In this document: one piece after another, positions 1 through 5,609 of the stretch
How the letters are laid out: every line of letters begins with the position of its first letter
Position numbering within the stretch: position 1 is the stretch's first letter
Assembly: GCA_046760705.1 (NCBI GenBank)
Contig: JBHIER010000131.1
Span: 1-8,079, forward strand
DNA: 8,079 nt
Direction of reading: 5' to 3'
From: JBHIER01 sp046760705 [NCBI: bacterium]
Lineage (GTDB): Bacteria > JBHIER01 > G020348925
Notes under the pieces: generated by a model
What the model was told of the DNA's origin: nothing
Database searches by the model: none
The model's input: the letters and a program-made list of their open reading frames with translations, nothing else
Made by a program: the position numbers and the translations under genes

Positions 1-1
1 C

Positions 2-481
2 ATCTTAATCGGCCGGGCCATCGACTATCTGCCGTATTTCATTTACACCTTCGAGCGGATGGGGGAGATCGGCCTCGGTCGGGGCAGAGGGAAATTCTGC
101 ATAGTTGAGGTAAAGGACGGATTGGGGGATGGCCGGCTGATCTATTCCGGGGCGGAGAAAACACTCACCAGCAATTATACTGTTCTGAATGGGTTGAGTA
201 CACTTGAACAGGGAGGGAGAGATCATTCTGAGATCACCCTCAATTTTCTCACCCCCACCCGGATCAAGTACGGGCGGAAATATATCGACCGGTTGGAGTT
301 TCATGTGCTCATGCGCAATCTTTTGCGGCGAATTTCGCTCTTGTACGAATTCCACTGCGGTGGCCGGGTCGATTTCGACTACAAAGGGCTCATTGCTGAG
401 GCTGCGGGTATTTCAGTCAAGGACTCGGATCTATACTGGTATCAACCAAGATTCTCATTTCTTGGCGTAGGAAAGAGATGA
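2..481 (+). CDS. cas6: Cas6-family CRISPR pre-crRNA endoribonuclease, 5' end outside the window and C-terminus truncated
   Basis: The open frame enters from the left edge, so the true start lies outside the window. The segment reading LIGRAIDYLPYFIYTFERMG followed by GLGRGRGKF, and later TPTRIKYGRKYIDRLEFHVLMRNLLRRISLL and a YEFHCGG motif, matches the C-terminal RAMP half of the DUF2276/PF10040-type Cas6, which cleaves CRISPR precursor RNA within repeats. Family members normally continue after the acidic DLxWYDWERYS-like motif for roughly 50 more residues, with a G-rich loop close to the C-terminus. Here similarity stops after DLYWY (about 440) and the frame ends 13 codons later inside a repeat copy. 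The gene is therefore probably broken and inactive as a Cas6. No CRISPR array or other cas gene is visible in the window, although the missing upstream sequence could hold some. The family call is firm; loss of function is inferred. Confidence 0.82.
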   Translation: MLIGRAIDYLPYFIYTFERMGEIGLGRGRGKFCIVEVKDGLGDGRLIYSGAEKTLTSNYTVLNGLSTLEQGGRDHSEITLNFLTPTRIKYGRKYIDRLEFHVLMRNLLRRISLLYEFHCGGRVDFDYKGLIAEAAGISVKDSDLYWYQPRFSFLGVGKR

Positions 482-526
482 CCTCATGAAAAGGGATGAG
501 TGAGCGAAGAGCAGAGAGCAGAGAGC
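480..526 (+). repeat. AGAGC-heptamer repeat, copy A1
   Basis: This is the first of three near-identical copies. It differs from copy A2 (593-639) at one of 47 positions, and bases 482-513 are identical in all three copies. The left half contains a small inverted motif, CTCAT...ATGAG, around GAAAAGGG. The right half is a period-7 run of the AGAGCAG type. The TGA that ends the cas6 remnant (479-481) overlaps its first bases, so the copy marks the edge of the disrupted gene. Confidence 0.9.
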
Positions 527-557
527 ACAAATTGAAAGGAGGAGGATTTGGAGGATT

Positions 558-590
558 ACTCTGTGCTCAGCGCTCTTAGCTCTGTGCTGG
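558..590 (-). repeat. Opposing AGAGC-type repeat, copy B1
   Basis: Read on the - strand this segment is again rich in AGAGC units (GCTCT read on the + strand), so it is partly complementary to A1 and A2. It matches copy B2 (1032-1062) at 26 of 31 positions. Together A1 and B1 bracket about 30 bases with no gene. This looks like an empty version of the unit that carries the four-helix-bundle gene. Confidence 0.75.
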
Positions 591-592
591 AA

Positions 593-639
593 GACCTCAT
601 GAAAAGGGATGAGTGAGCGAAGAGCAGAGAGCAGGGAGC
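593..639 (+). repeat. AGAGC-heptamer repeat, copy A2
   Basis: This is the second copy, 46 of 47 bases identical to A1. It starts three bases after B1 ends and lies about 40 bases upstream of the four-helix-bundle gene, so it forms the left border of the gene-bearing unit (593-1062). Confidence 0.9.
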
Positions 640-680
640 TTAGAGTGTGGGTAGAATAATGAAGGAAGGAGGAGAAGAAG

Positions 681-1028
681 ATGTTTAGGTTTGAGAAACT
701 GGATGTCTGGCAGAGGGGGATTGAGATTTCGGATGGATTGCTTGATTTAGCCGATGCTCTATCGGAGAGGAATCTCTACCGATTTGCGGAGCAGTTGAGG
801 CGGGCAACTCTTTCTATTACAAACAATATAGCTGAGGGGTCTGGTGCTGCTACAACAACCGAATTGAAGCAATTCTTAGGCTACTCGCGGCGTTCTGTAT
901 TTGAAGTTGTGAACATGTTATTTATTTTTGAAAGGAGAGAATATATCAGCCAAAAGGAGTTGAGCGATCAGAACGAAGGGTTAGAGGAGTTGTCAAAAAT
1001 GATAACGGGTTTCACCAAGAAACTTTAA
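681..1028 (+). CDS. Four-helix-bundle protein (S23 / 23S rRNA intervening-sequence-protein family)
   Basis: The 115-residue product has the full layout of the IVP family (PF05635, TIGR02436): an N-terminal F-x-x-L-D-V-W motif (residues 4-10), a central AEQLRRATLSITNNIAEGSG block (residues 36-55) and a FLGYSRRSVFEVVNML helix (residues 65-80). Length is normal for the family. The start is set by AAGGAGG at 666-672, eight bases before ATG 681. Relatives fold as a four-helix bundle that forms a pentamer. Some are encoded inside 23S rRNA intervening sequences, and the Avd protein of diversity-generating retroelements is a distant relative. The biochemical function of stand-alone members is unknown. 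No reverse transcriptase or template repeat is visible nearby. The gene sits between repeat copies A2 and B2, which suggests it is the cargo of a repeat-bounded unit. Confidence 0.9.
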   Translation: MFRFEKLDVWQRGIEISDGLLDLADALSERNLYRFAEQLRRATLSITNNIAEGSGAATTTELKQFLGYSRRSVFEVVNMLFIFERREYISQKELSDQNEGLEELSKMITGFTKKL

Positions 1029-1031
1029 TTT

Positions 1032-1062
1032 ACTCTATGCTCAGCGCTCTCTGCTCTACGCT
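1032..1062 (-). repeat. Opposing AGAGC-type repeat, copy B2
   Basis: It begins three bases after the stop codon region of the four-helix-bundle gene and matches B1 at 26 of 31 positions. It is partly complementary to the A copies (AGCGCTCTCTGCTCT against AGAGCAGAGAGC), so the A2-gene-B2 unit has imperfect terminal inverted repeats. Confidence 0.75.
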
Positions 1063-1067
1063 AATGC

Positions 1068-1137
1068 GCCTCATGAAAAGGGATGAGTGAGCGAAGAGCA
1101 AAGAGCGAAGAGCGGAGGGCGAACAGCGGGGAGCGAA
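1068..1137 (+). repeat. AGAGC-heptamer repeat, copy A3, extended
   Basis: The first 33 bases repeat the conserved A core. The tail is longer than in A1 and A2 and runs as about seven diverged heptamers of the AAGAGCG type, up to GGGAGCG. It starts six bases after B2, as A2 does after B1 (three bases), so the units are arranged head to tail. No matching B copy is found further right. The next gene starts 25 bases downstream. Confidence 0.85.
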
Positions 1138-1162
1138 CCGACCGGTTCACCGGAGCACAACA

Positions 1163-1435
1163 ATGACCTTTGACCACGACATTTTTTCAATGCTCATAGG
1201 AGGGGTTGCTCTTTTCCTTTGCATATACATGTTTGTAAGAATATCCCGCAGGTTGGGTAAAAGCGGTGGGAGTATGGCCACAGTCACGCTTGGTGCTACT
1301 GGTGCATTCTATCACAGTGATAAAAAGAAAACTGTTGAAGTGATTGTTGAGCGAAACGCTGGAAAGAAGATGGAAGAACAAAGTTCTTCCGAACCGGAAC
1401 GAGAGACAGGGATTAGTACCTCAGAAAACAATTGA
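1163..1435 (+). CDS. Small single-pass membrane protein of unknown function
   Basis: The 90-residue product is not recognised. Residues 10-26 (MLIGGVALFLCIYMFVR) form one clear hydrophobic helix followed by an arginine/lysine-rich stretch (RISRRLGKSGG). This predicts a short outside N-terminus and a cytoplasmic tail. The tail has a possible beta segment (MATVTLGATGAFYHSDKKKTVEVIVE is split here only for description: residues 38-63) and a charged, disordered end rich in E, S and N. A GGAG at 1152-1155 lies seven bases before ATG 1163. The stop codon overlaps the -35 box of the following toxin-antitoxin promoter. Because copy A3 is immediately upstream, it may be cargo of the same repeat family. 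Coding status is likely but not certain. Confidence 0.6.
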   Translation: MTFDHDIFSMLIGGVALFLCIYMFVRISRRLGKSGGSMATVTLGATGAFYHSDKKKTVEVIVERNAGKKMEEQSSSEPERETGISTSENN

Positions 1436-1460
1436 CAAAGAGAATCAAAAAGCGTTATAT
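1432..1460 (+). promoter_or_regulatory. Sigma-70-type promoter for the toxin-antitoxin pair
   Basis: TTGACA at 1432-1437 and TTATAT at 1455-1460 are separated by exactly 17 bases, close to consensus. Transcription would start near 1467 and leave a leader of about 115 bases before the antitoxin ATG. The -35 box overlaps the stop codon of the preceding membrane-protein gene. Confidence 0.75.
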
Positions 1461-1582
1461 TACTGTATGGGTGGCATGAAATATTGATGGTGGTTTGGGA
1501 GGGATGTTTCAACGGTCACAGCCCAAAAGGTCCTGGTGGTAAATGGCTTCTTTGAAAGCTACCTCAAGATGGAGAACGACCA

Positions 1583-1846
1583 ATGAAAAAGGCGTCGAAA
1601 CTTAAGGCAGCACCGAGAATCGTCACAGACGAAGCCGGTAATGCAGTTGAGGTGATTCTGTCCATTGAAGACTACAACTTGTTTCTGGAAATGCTTGAGG
1701 ATGTGAACCTCAGTAAATTACTTTTGGATCGTAAAGATGAGCCGTCTCGACCTGTGACGGAATTTTTTAGAGAATTGGACAAGGAGGGTGAAAAAACTGA
1801 GCGCGGCTCCACCTCTCTACCAAGTGCGTATCCGTCCCTCGGCTGA
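1583..1846 (+). CDS. Type II antitoxin, Phd/YefM-like
   Basis: The 87-residue product has the N-terminal pattern of a Phd/YefM-type antitoxin: RIVTDEAGNAVEVILSIEDYNLFLEMLED at residues 13-41, a short beta hairpin followed by the I-x-x-Y-x-x-x-L-E helix. The rest is acidic and probably disordered until it binds the toxin. GGAGA at 1571-1575 is seven bases before ATG 1583. The coding region overlaps the toxin gene by 59 bases, so the two are translationally coupled. The last 18 or so residues, from TERGSTSLPS on, are encoded within the toxin gene and look unlike family tails. In this family the antitoxin usually represses its own operon, which fits the strong promoter upstream, but no operator is clear. 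Confidence 0.75.
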   Translation: MKKASKLKAAPRIVTDEAGNAVEVILSIEDYNLFLEMLEDVNLSKLLLDRKDEPSRPVTEFFRELDKEGEKTERGSTSLPSAYPSLG

Positions 1847-2078
1847 GCGTGAGTTCCGGTCACTGCCTCCTGAGATTCAGTCCCGCATTAGGGGTGCTAT
1901 CGAGGCACTCGCCTCGGAACCCAGACCATCAAATGCACGCAAACTGACCCAGATTGAGGGCTGGCAACTGCGCGTAGGAGACTACCGAGTTGGTTATGTA
2001 ATCGAGGATGCTACACATGTGGTTACAATTGGAGCAATCGGTCACCGCCGGGACTTTTATGGCAGGCTTCGCCTTTGA
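1788..2078 (+). CDS. RelE/ParE-family toxin
   Basis: The 96-residue product fits the RelE/ParE superfamily (PF05016): YQVRIRPSAEREFRSLP at residues 11-27, KL at 52-53, WQLRVGDYRVGYVIED at 59-74 and a basic C-terminal GHRRDFYGRL. RelE members cut mRNA in the ribosomal A site, while ParE members poison gyrase. The GDYRVGY and HRRDFY motifs favour a RelE-type mRNA interferase, but the target is not certain. The start is odd: GTG 1788 directly abuts the AAGGAGG at 1781-1787, whereas an in-frame CTG at 1797 has a better nine-base spacing. The gene follows and overlaps the antitoxin, the usual order for phd/yefM-type pairs. Confidence 0.88.
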   Translation: MKKLSAAPPLYQVRIRPSAEREFRSLPPEIQSRIRGAIEALASEPRPSNARKLTQIEGWQLRVGDYRVGYVIEDATHVVTIGAIGHRRDFYGRLRL

Positions 2079-2086
2079 AAAGGCGA
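2069..2086 (+). terminator. Hairpin overlapping the toxin stop codon
   Basis: TCGCCTT (2069-2075) pairs with AAGGCGA (2080-2086) around a TGAA loop that includes most of the toxin TGA. It is a compact seven-base-pair stem but has no T run after it, so it may stabilise or end the transcript only weakly. Confidence 0.35.
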
Positions 2087-2245
2087 CAAAAAGTTGAGGG
2101 AAAAGGGAGCGGGCTACTTTTTTAGGGGCCGCTTTCAGTAACGACGAGGATTGCAAACGGTTTGGTTGATGATTTCGTTACCAATGGGGTCAGCCTTGGA
2201 AAATAGGAGTACGACTTTGCTGATACTTTTGTAAAAGGAATGAGA

Positions 2246-3961
2246 ATGGCTACCAGTATGAGTTTCAAAGAATTCATGGATCAGGTAGAAGAATGCCTTA
2301 AAACATCTTCGCCTGACACCTTGCGTGAAATCCTCATCGAATGGGCTAAAAGTACTCATCCTTCCAAGCGAAGTGAATTTTTGGCAAGGCTCGTCCCTCC
2401 TTCACAAAGAGAACAGATCACGGCACTGGATGAAGAACTATTGGAAGAGATCAGTGAGTTGGCTGAACGAGTTGAAAATGGCGATTATTGTGAGGGATGG
2501 GGTTGGGACGAGGAGATTCGTGAGGAGAGAGACTGGGGAGATGAGAGCTGGGCGGCTGAGGTCGATGAGTTTTTTACGAGGGTCCACGAAGCCATGATGG
2601 AGGGGCATTACAAGCTGGCTCGGGATGCGTATGCCCGACTATTCGATATCTTAGAGATGGGAGAAGAACCAGGGCACCTGCCCGGCAGTCCTGATCCAAA
2701 GGACATGTTGGAGACTGACCTTGATGAGGCCAGGGCATGCTACCTTCGATCGGTTTACTTGGTCTCACCTCGTGATAAACGTCCTGCCAAGTTATTGGAA
2801 GCAATGCAACGATTCAGGTATCAGATTGGTGATGAACTGAATTTGCAGAGCATCATCAATGCTGATCTAAACTCGCTTCCGGATTTCTCTCAATTTCTGT
2901 CTCGTTGGAAGAATTTATTGAAAACGAGAAGTGAACATTCGGCTGGCTATCTCCTCCGTGAGGCAGTTGTGCTGTCTGGCGGAACCTCAGCTATCGCACA
3001 GTTAGCCCGCGAAGAAGGCAAACGACATCCAAGGGCATACGTCGACTGGATCAAAGCCCTGGAGAAAGAGGGGAATTACGGTTCTATGCTTGAAGCGGCA
3101 AGAGAGGGGCTGGCGAGCGTTCCAAAGGATAAGACTGTCCGGGCCGAGATCGGCGAGGGGATGATCCGGGCAGGGGAGCTTCTCGACGATAAAGAAGTTC
3201 AACTGGTTGGCTGGCGGGAAGCCTTTTATTCCAGTCCTTCCCTCTCATATCTTCTACCCCTTCTTTCTGTGGCGGAGCAGAGAGATTGCTTCAAAGAGGA
3301 GATGGAGACGGCCATCTTTAGGATCGTTTCACTACTGAAGAGGGCTAAAAAATATGAAGCTGGCCTTTTCATGGAGGACTCTGATGAACGGCAGTCCGCA
3401 GCATCTGAGAGCCTGTTGAATCAGGCATATCTGCTGGCCGGTCGATACGAGGATGCCTTTCATCTCTGCGAAAACAAAGGAGCATTAGGGTGGAGTTTTG
3501 GTCGCAATCCGAAGGGACTGGTCATTCCGTTTTTCCTGAAACTCCTCTCCCGGGGAAAGAATCAATATCCGACCAAAAATGGAGAGCTGTTGTGGAAAGA
3601 GGCTCTTGCCGTGATTAATGGATATTCCTTCCACACACAGAATGTGGAGGACCATTTTCGGAAAGCAATGGATGGAGTTTTTCAATCTGTTCAGCTCTCA
3701 GAGGATGAGGAAAACAGATACATGCGTTGGTGTATTGAAGAGACAGGTCGCAGGGTGGACGCCATTGTGGGAGAAAAGCATCGACGGAGTTATTATAAGG
3801 CGGCAAATCTGCTTGTGGCCTTAGCTGAGGTATGTGCCAATCGCGGTGTGAAATCGGACGGGGCCAGTTTGATAGAACAATATGGCCAAAAATATCACAG
3901 ACATTCAGCCTTCAAAAAAGAACTCAACGTGGCTGTGAAAAGATCGGGCGTGTTCACATAG
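2246..3961 (+). CDS. 571-residue helical-repeat (TPR-like) protein of unknown function
   Basis: No named family is recognised with confidence. The protein is almost entirely predicted alpha-helical, soluble, with no signal peptide or membrane segment. Near residues 75-110 it has an acidic, tryptophan-rich stretch (DYCEGWGWDEEIREERDWGDESW). The middle part reads like tandem two-helix repeats, for example HPRAYVDWIKALEKEGNYGSMLEAAREGL and LLNQAYLLAGRYEDAFHLCE. The C-terminal segment (RRSYYKAANLLVALAEVCANRGVKSDGASLIEQYGQKYHRHSAF, about residues 510-555) resembles the tail seen after the helical repeats of some SWIM zinc-finger proteins, but no SWIM Cys/His motif is present. ATG 2246 is preferred over the ATG at 2240 because AGGA (2236-2239) lies six bases before it. 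The gene seems to stand alone, with 160 bases to the toxin gene. A scaffold or protein-binding role is only a guess. Confidence 0.85.
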   Translation: MATSMSFKEFMDQVEECLKTSSPDTLREILIEWAKSTHPSKRSEFLARLVPPSQREQITALDEELLEEISELAERVENGDYCEGWGWDEEIREERDWGDESWAAEVDEFFTRVHEAMMEGHYKLARDAYARLFDILEMGEEPGHLPGSPDPKDMLETDLDEARACYLRSVYLVSPRDKRPAKLLEAMQRFRYQIGDELNLQSIINADLNSLPDFSQFLSRWKNLLKTRSEHSAGYLLREAVVLSGGTSAIAQLAREEGKRHPRAYVDWIKALEKEGNYGSMLEAAREGLASVPKDKTVRAEIGEGMIRAGELLDDKEVQLVGWREAFYSSPSLSYLLPLLSVAEQRDCFKEEMETAIFRIVSLLKRAKKYEAGLFMEDSDERQSAASESLLNQAYLLAGRYEDAFHLCENKGALGWSFGRNPKGLVIPFFLKLLSRGKNQYPTKNGELLWKEALAVINGYSFHTQNVEDHFRKAMDGVFQSVQLSEDEENRYMRWCIEETGRRVDAIVGEKHRRSYYKAANLLVALAEVCANRGVKSDGASLIEQYGQKYHRHSAFKKELNVAVKRSGVFT

Positions 3962-4029
3962 GGAATGAAAACGTCAGCAGGCTTCACTTAACAGGACACG
4001 CCCCGCATTGGCTCCACCATTCCGGTTTG

Positions 4030-4054
4030 GGGGCAGGAGTACAACTCCTGCCCC
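4030..4054. terminator. Perfect 11-bp hairpin with 3-base loop
   Basis: GGGGCAGGAGT (4030-4040) and ACTCCTGCCCC (4044-4054) are exact reverse complements around ACA. The hairpin lies between two converging genes, the helical-repeat protein ending at 3961 and the HD-domain gene ending at 4190, where a bidirectional terminator would be expected. There is no T run on either side, so a REP-like repeat or an mRNA-stabilising hairpin is equally possible. Confidence 0.5.
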
Positions 4055-4117
4055 AACACTTAATGCTATGGGAGGACATAAGTGCCTCGGCGAGCAATTG
4101 AAATGGCAGGTCAAACT

Positions 4118-4145
4118 TTTTGTGACATTTTGTGAAATTTTGTGG
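4118..4145. repeat. Three phased 10-bp direct repeats
   Basis: TTTTGTGA occurs at 4118-4125 and 4128-4135, and TTTTGTGG at 4138-4145. The spacing is exactly ten bases, so the same face of the helix is presented three times. The array lies 45 bases downstream of the HD-domain gene's stop codon. It could be a protein binding site, but no gene start is close enough to assign a target. Confidence 0.5.
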
Positions 4146-4189
4146 CCCTCTACGAGGCTCATGCGTCTCCGCCGGTGCTGCATTGCTTT

Positions 4190-4732
4190 TCAGGGGGTCT
4201 CTGCGGTCGATTTGGCGATCTCAAAGTCGATGAAGTCGCAGTGGTGGATGAGGATCGCCTCAGGCGTACGACTGACTTTATCGCCTTCAACAGAGTGGGC
4301 GCCGATGATGTGGGCCACCTCCAGGGGCAGCCCCACCTCCGTGGCCAGAGCGTAGCCGGACATTGGATGTCGGACGAGCGTCCCAAAACGGCTCTTGACC
4401 ACCTGCTCATCCTCCATCTCATACTCCAAGAGTTTCCCCACGTCGTGGGTCAGTCCCCCGGCAATGACAATGTCCATATCCAGATCGTACCGCTCCCCTG
4501 CAACGGCCATGGCCATCCTGGTCACCCTCCGGGTGTGCTCTACCAGGGAGACCTCTGTGGGTATGAGGAGGGTGAAAGGTATTGAATCGATCCTTTCCCA
4601 GGCCCCGCGTTCCATGGCCAAAAGCCACGTCTTCATCACCAGCTCCCTGAGATCGGCGTCTTTGATCTCATCGACCTCGGGGAAAAGCTTCTTGATGTAC
4701 TTTGTGTCTGCCACTCTCTCTTTTTGGATCAC
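4190..4732 (-). CDS. HD-domain phosphohydrolase
   Basis: The 180-residue product carries the HD superfamily metal-binding pattern: H66 in LVEHTRRV, the H96-D97 doublet in GGLTHDVGK, H122 in RHPMSG, H146 in IIGAHS and an aspartate at 166 in HHCDFIDF. Such proteins hydrolyse phosphate esters of nucleotides or nucleic acids with bound divalent metals; the substrate cannot be told from sequence. The extra His between the HD doublet and the last Asp is seen in uncharacterised HD and YmdA/RNase Y-like hydrolases. The start is GTG 4732, with AAGGGGG five bases upstream; a nearby ATG at 4737 is out of frame. The gene stands alone, with about 230 bases to the dehydrogenase remnant upstream. A cytoplasmic location is predicted. 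Confidence 0.9.
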   Translation of the reverse strand: MIQKERVADTKYIKKLFPEVDEIKDADLRELVMKTWLLAMERGAWERIDSIPFTLLIPTEVSLVEHTRRVTRMAMAVAGERYDLDMDIVIAGGLTHDVGKLLEYEMEDEQVVKSRFGTLVRHPMSGYALATEVGLPLEVAHIIGAHSVEGDKVSRTPEAILIHHCDFIDFEIAKSTAETP

Positions 4733-4864
4733 CTCATCCCCCTTCTCTTAAAGTTCGTTCACTCACTTTCAATCCCGATAGTCATTACGGGCATTCAGCG
4801 AAGTTTCATGCGCCCTATGGAAAGCGCGGCTACAGCACTGTCCTCTTCGGCCTTCTTGAGTTTA

Positions 4865-4883
4865 CCCCGATTTTAAATCGGGG
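4865..4883. repeat. Palindrome downstream of the dehydrogenase remnant
   Basis: CCCCGATTT and AAATCGGGG are exact reverse complements around a single T. As RNA this folds into an eight-base-pair stem with a three-base loop. It lies 78 bases beyond the ancestral stop codon of the - strand dehydrogenase remnant and may be that gene's old terminator, although no T run follows. The shifted reading frame of the remnant ends inside it. Confidence 0.4.
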
Positions 4884-4960
4884 CCTTCTCGTCTCTTCTT
4901 ACGTCAAAATCCGACCTACATTCGGAATCGCCCATCGGCGATTTCCCCGGATCGGCCCCC

Positions 4961-5184
4961 TCAACTGAGCCGCCGGGCGACCTCTTCGGCCACCTGAAGG
5001 GTTGTCGATGTTCCCACATATCGTACGTCTTCACCTGTCCCTCCTTGCACCAGAACTCCCATCCCACATCGCCGGGGATGTATTCGGCGTCGGGTCCACT
5101 GGCATCGAGAACAATCCTCGCTGCCTCCATTACGCCCTTGCCCGTCCCATCACCGGGCATCCATGCGACCTTGTGTTCAGCCAT
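4961..5184 (-). pseudogene. Isocitrate/isopropylmalate dehydrogenase family remnant with internal deletion and frameshift
   Basis: The first codons, from ATG 5184, give MAEHKVAWMPGDGTGKGVME, then ARIVLDA and AEYIPGDVGWEFWCKEG. This is the N-terminal nucleotide-binding start of the family that oxidises isocitrate or isopropylmalate. The sequence then jumps to VKTYDM, which matches the (V/L)xTYDxGG motif near the C-terminus of the same family. The remaining codons, GTSTTLQVAEEVARRLS and a TGA at 4961-4963, lie in another frame, so there is a frameshift near 5012-5020. About 280 central residues, including the catalytic core, are missing, with the junction near 5033-5045. The Shine-Dalgarno GGAGGG (5190-5195) is intact five bases before the ATG. 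The unshifted frame stays open to 4873, so a 103-residue chimeric peptide could still be made. Confidence 0.85.
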
Positions 5185-5280
5185 ACACGCCCTCCAGTAT
5201 GCGACAAAGCCGAAAGTTACAGTGAATAATACGCAGTCAGGTCTGATCCCACACCATCTCAGAAGGCTGATCGTTCATAA

Positions 5281-5309
5281 ACAATAAATAAAAATTTCCT
5301 CAAAGTCAA
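5281..5309 (-). promoter_or_regulatory. Promoter of the dehydrogenase remnant
   Basis: On the - strand TTGACT (5304-5309) and TATTGT (5281-5286) are 17 bases apart. Transcription would start near 5274, giving a leader of about 90 bases before the remnant's ATG. The promoter appears to have outlived the gene. Confidence 0.45.
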
Positions 5310-5462
5310 GTTTTTTCGGTCGCCTCGTTCGGTTTTTTCAGCTCACGGCCGTAATGGCAGATGTCACCGCCTTATTGTGACCACAAGAAGATAGAGGCAA
5401 GATGAGCGGAGGGAGAAGGGAAAGGGGATTACCCTTGATTTATCCGGGCGTCAGCCAAGCTC

Positions 5463-5533
5463 TTGGGATCAAGTCTCAGAAAAGAGACCTTTGCTGAACA
5501 AAGTCCCAAAATCGAAGGAGATTCTTCCGATTT
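5463..5533. ncRNA. Possible structured RNA: three-way junction plus adjoining hairpin
   Basis: TTGGGA (5463-5468) pairs with TCCCAA (5504-5509) and encloses two hairpins that abut exactly. These are GTCTC/GAGAC (5473-5477 with 5484-5488, loop AGAAAA) and CTTTG/CAAAG (5489-5493 with 5499-5503, loop CTGAA). A fourth stem, AAATCGAAG (5509-5517) with CTTCCGATTT (5524-5533, one bulged C), follows without a gap. An alternative palindrome CCAAGCTCTTGG (5455-5466) would compete with the outer stem. No known RNA family is recognised and the strand cannot be decided. In AT-rich DNA some of this could arise by chance. Confidence 0.3.
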
Positions 5534-5544
5534 ATGACAACAAA

Positions 5545-5609
5545 CAGGAAAAGTGATGTCAAGCATTTTTTTTCGCTGATTACTGAAAAAGGAAAAATCA
5601 CTTTTCCTG
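5545..5609. repeat. 13-bp perfect inverted repeat
   Basis: CAGGAAAAGTGAT (5545-5557) and ATCACTTTTCCTG (5597-5609) are exact reverse complements. The 39-base interval contains a T run (about 5566-5573) opposite an A-rich stretch, so the stem can extend inward. It could act as a terminator or cruciform, or be the ends of a small repeat element. Confidence 0.6.

Noticed and set aside
681-1028. Diversity-generating retroelement accessory gene (avd)
   Set aside because: The fold family is related, but there is no reverse transcriptase, template repeat or variable repeat in the window.
480-1137. The repeated A copies as a CRISPR array next to cas6
   Set aside because: Only three copies, with spacings of about 110 and 475 bases, one interval holding a gene, and internal period-7 structure. 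This is not the regular repeat-spacer pattern of an array.
1487-1555. 22-codon frame in the leader of the toxin-antitoxin operon (MVVWEGCFNG...)
   Set aside because: No clear ribosome binding site and no known leader-peptide pattern; too short to support.
4008-4751. Several + strand open frames of 115-147 codons
   Set aside because: They lie opposite the HD-domain gene, have no domain similarity or ribosome binding sites, and are shadows of its codon pattern.
4702-5287. Forward open frames across the dehydrogenase remnant
   Set aside because: The opposite strand encodes clear dehydrogenase motifs in order; the forward frames show no family pattern.
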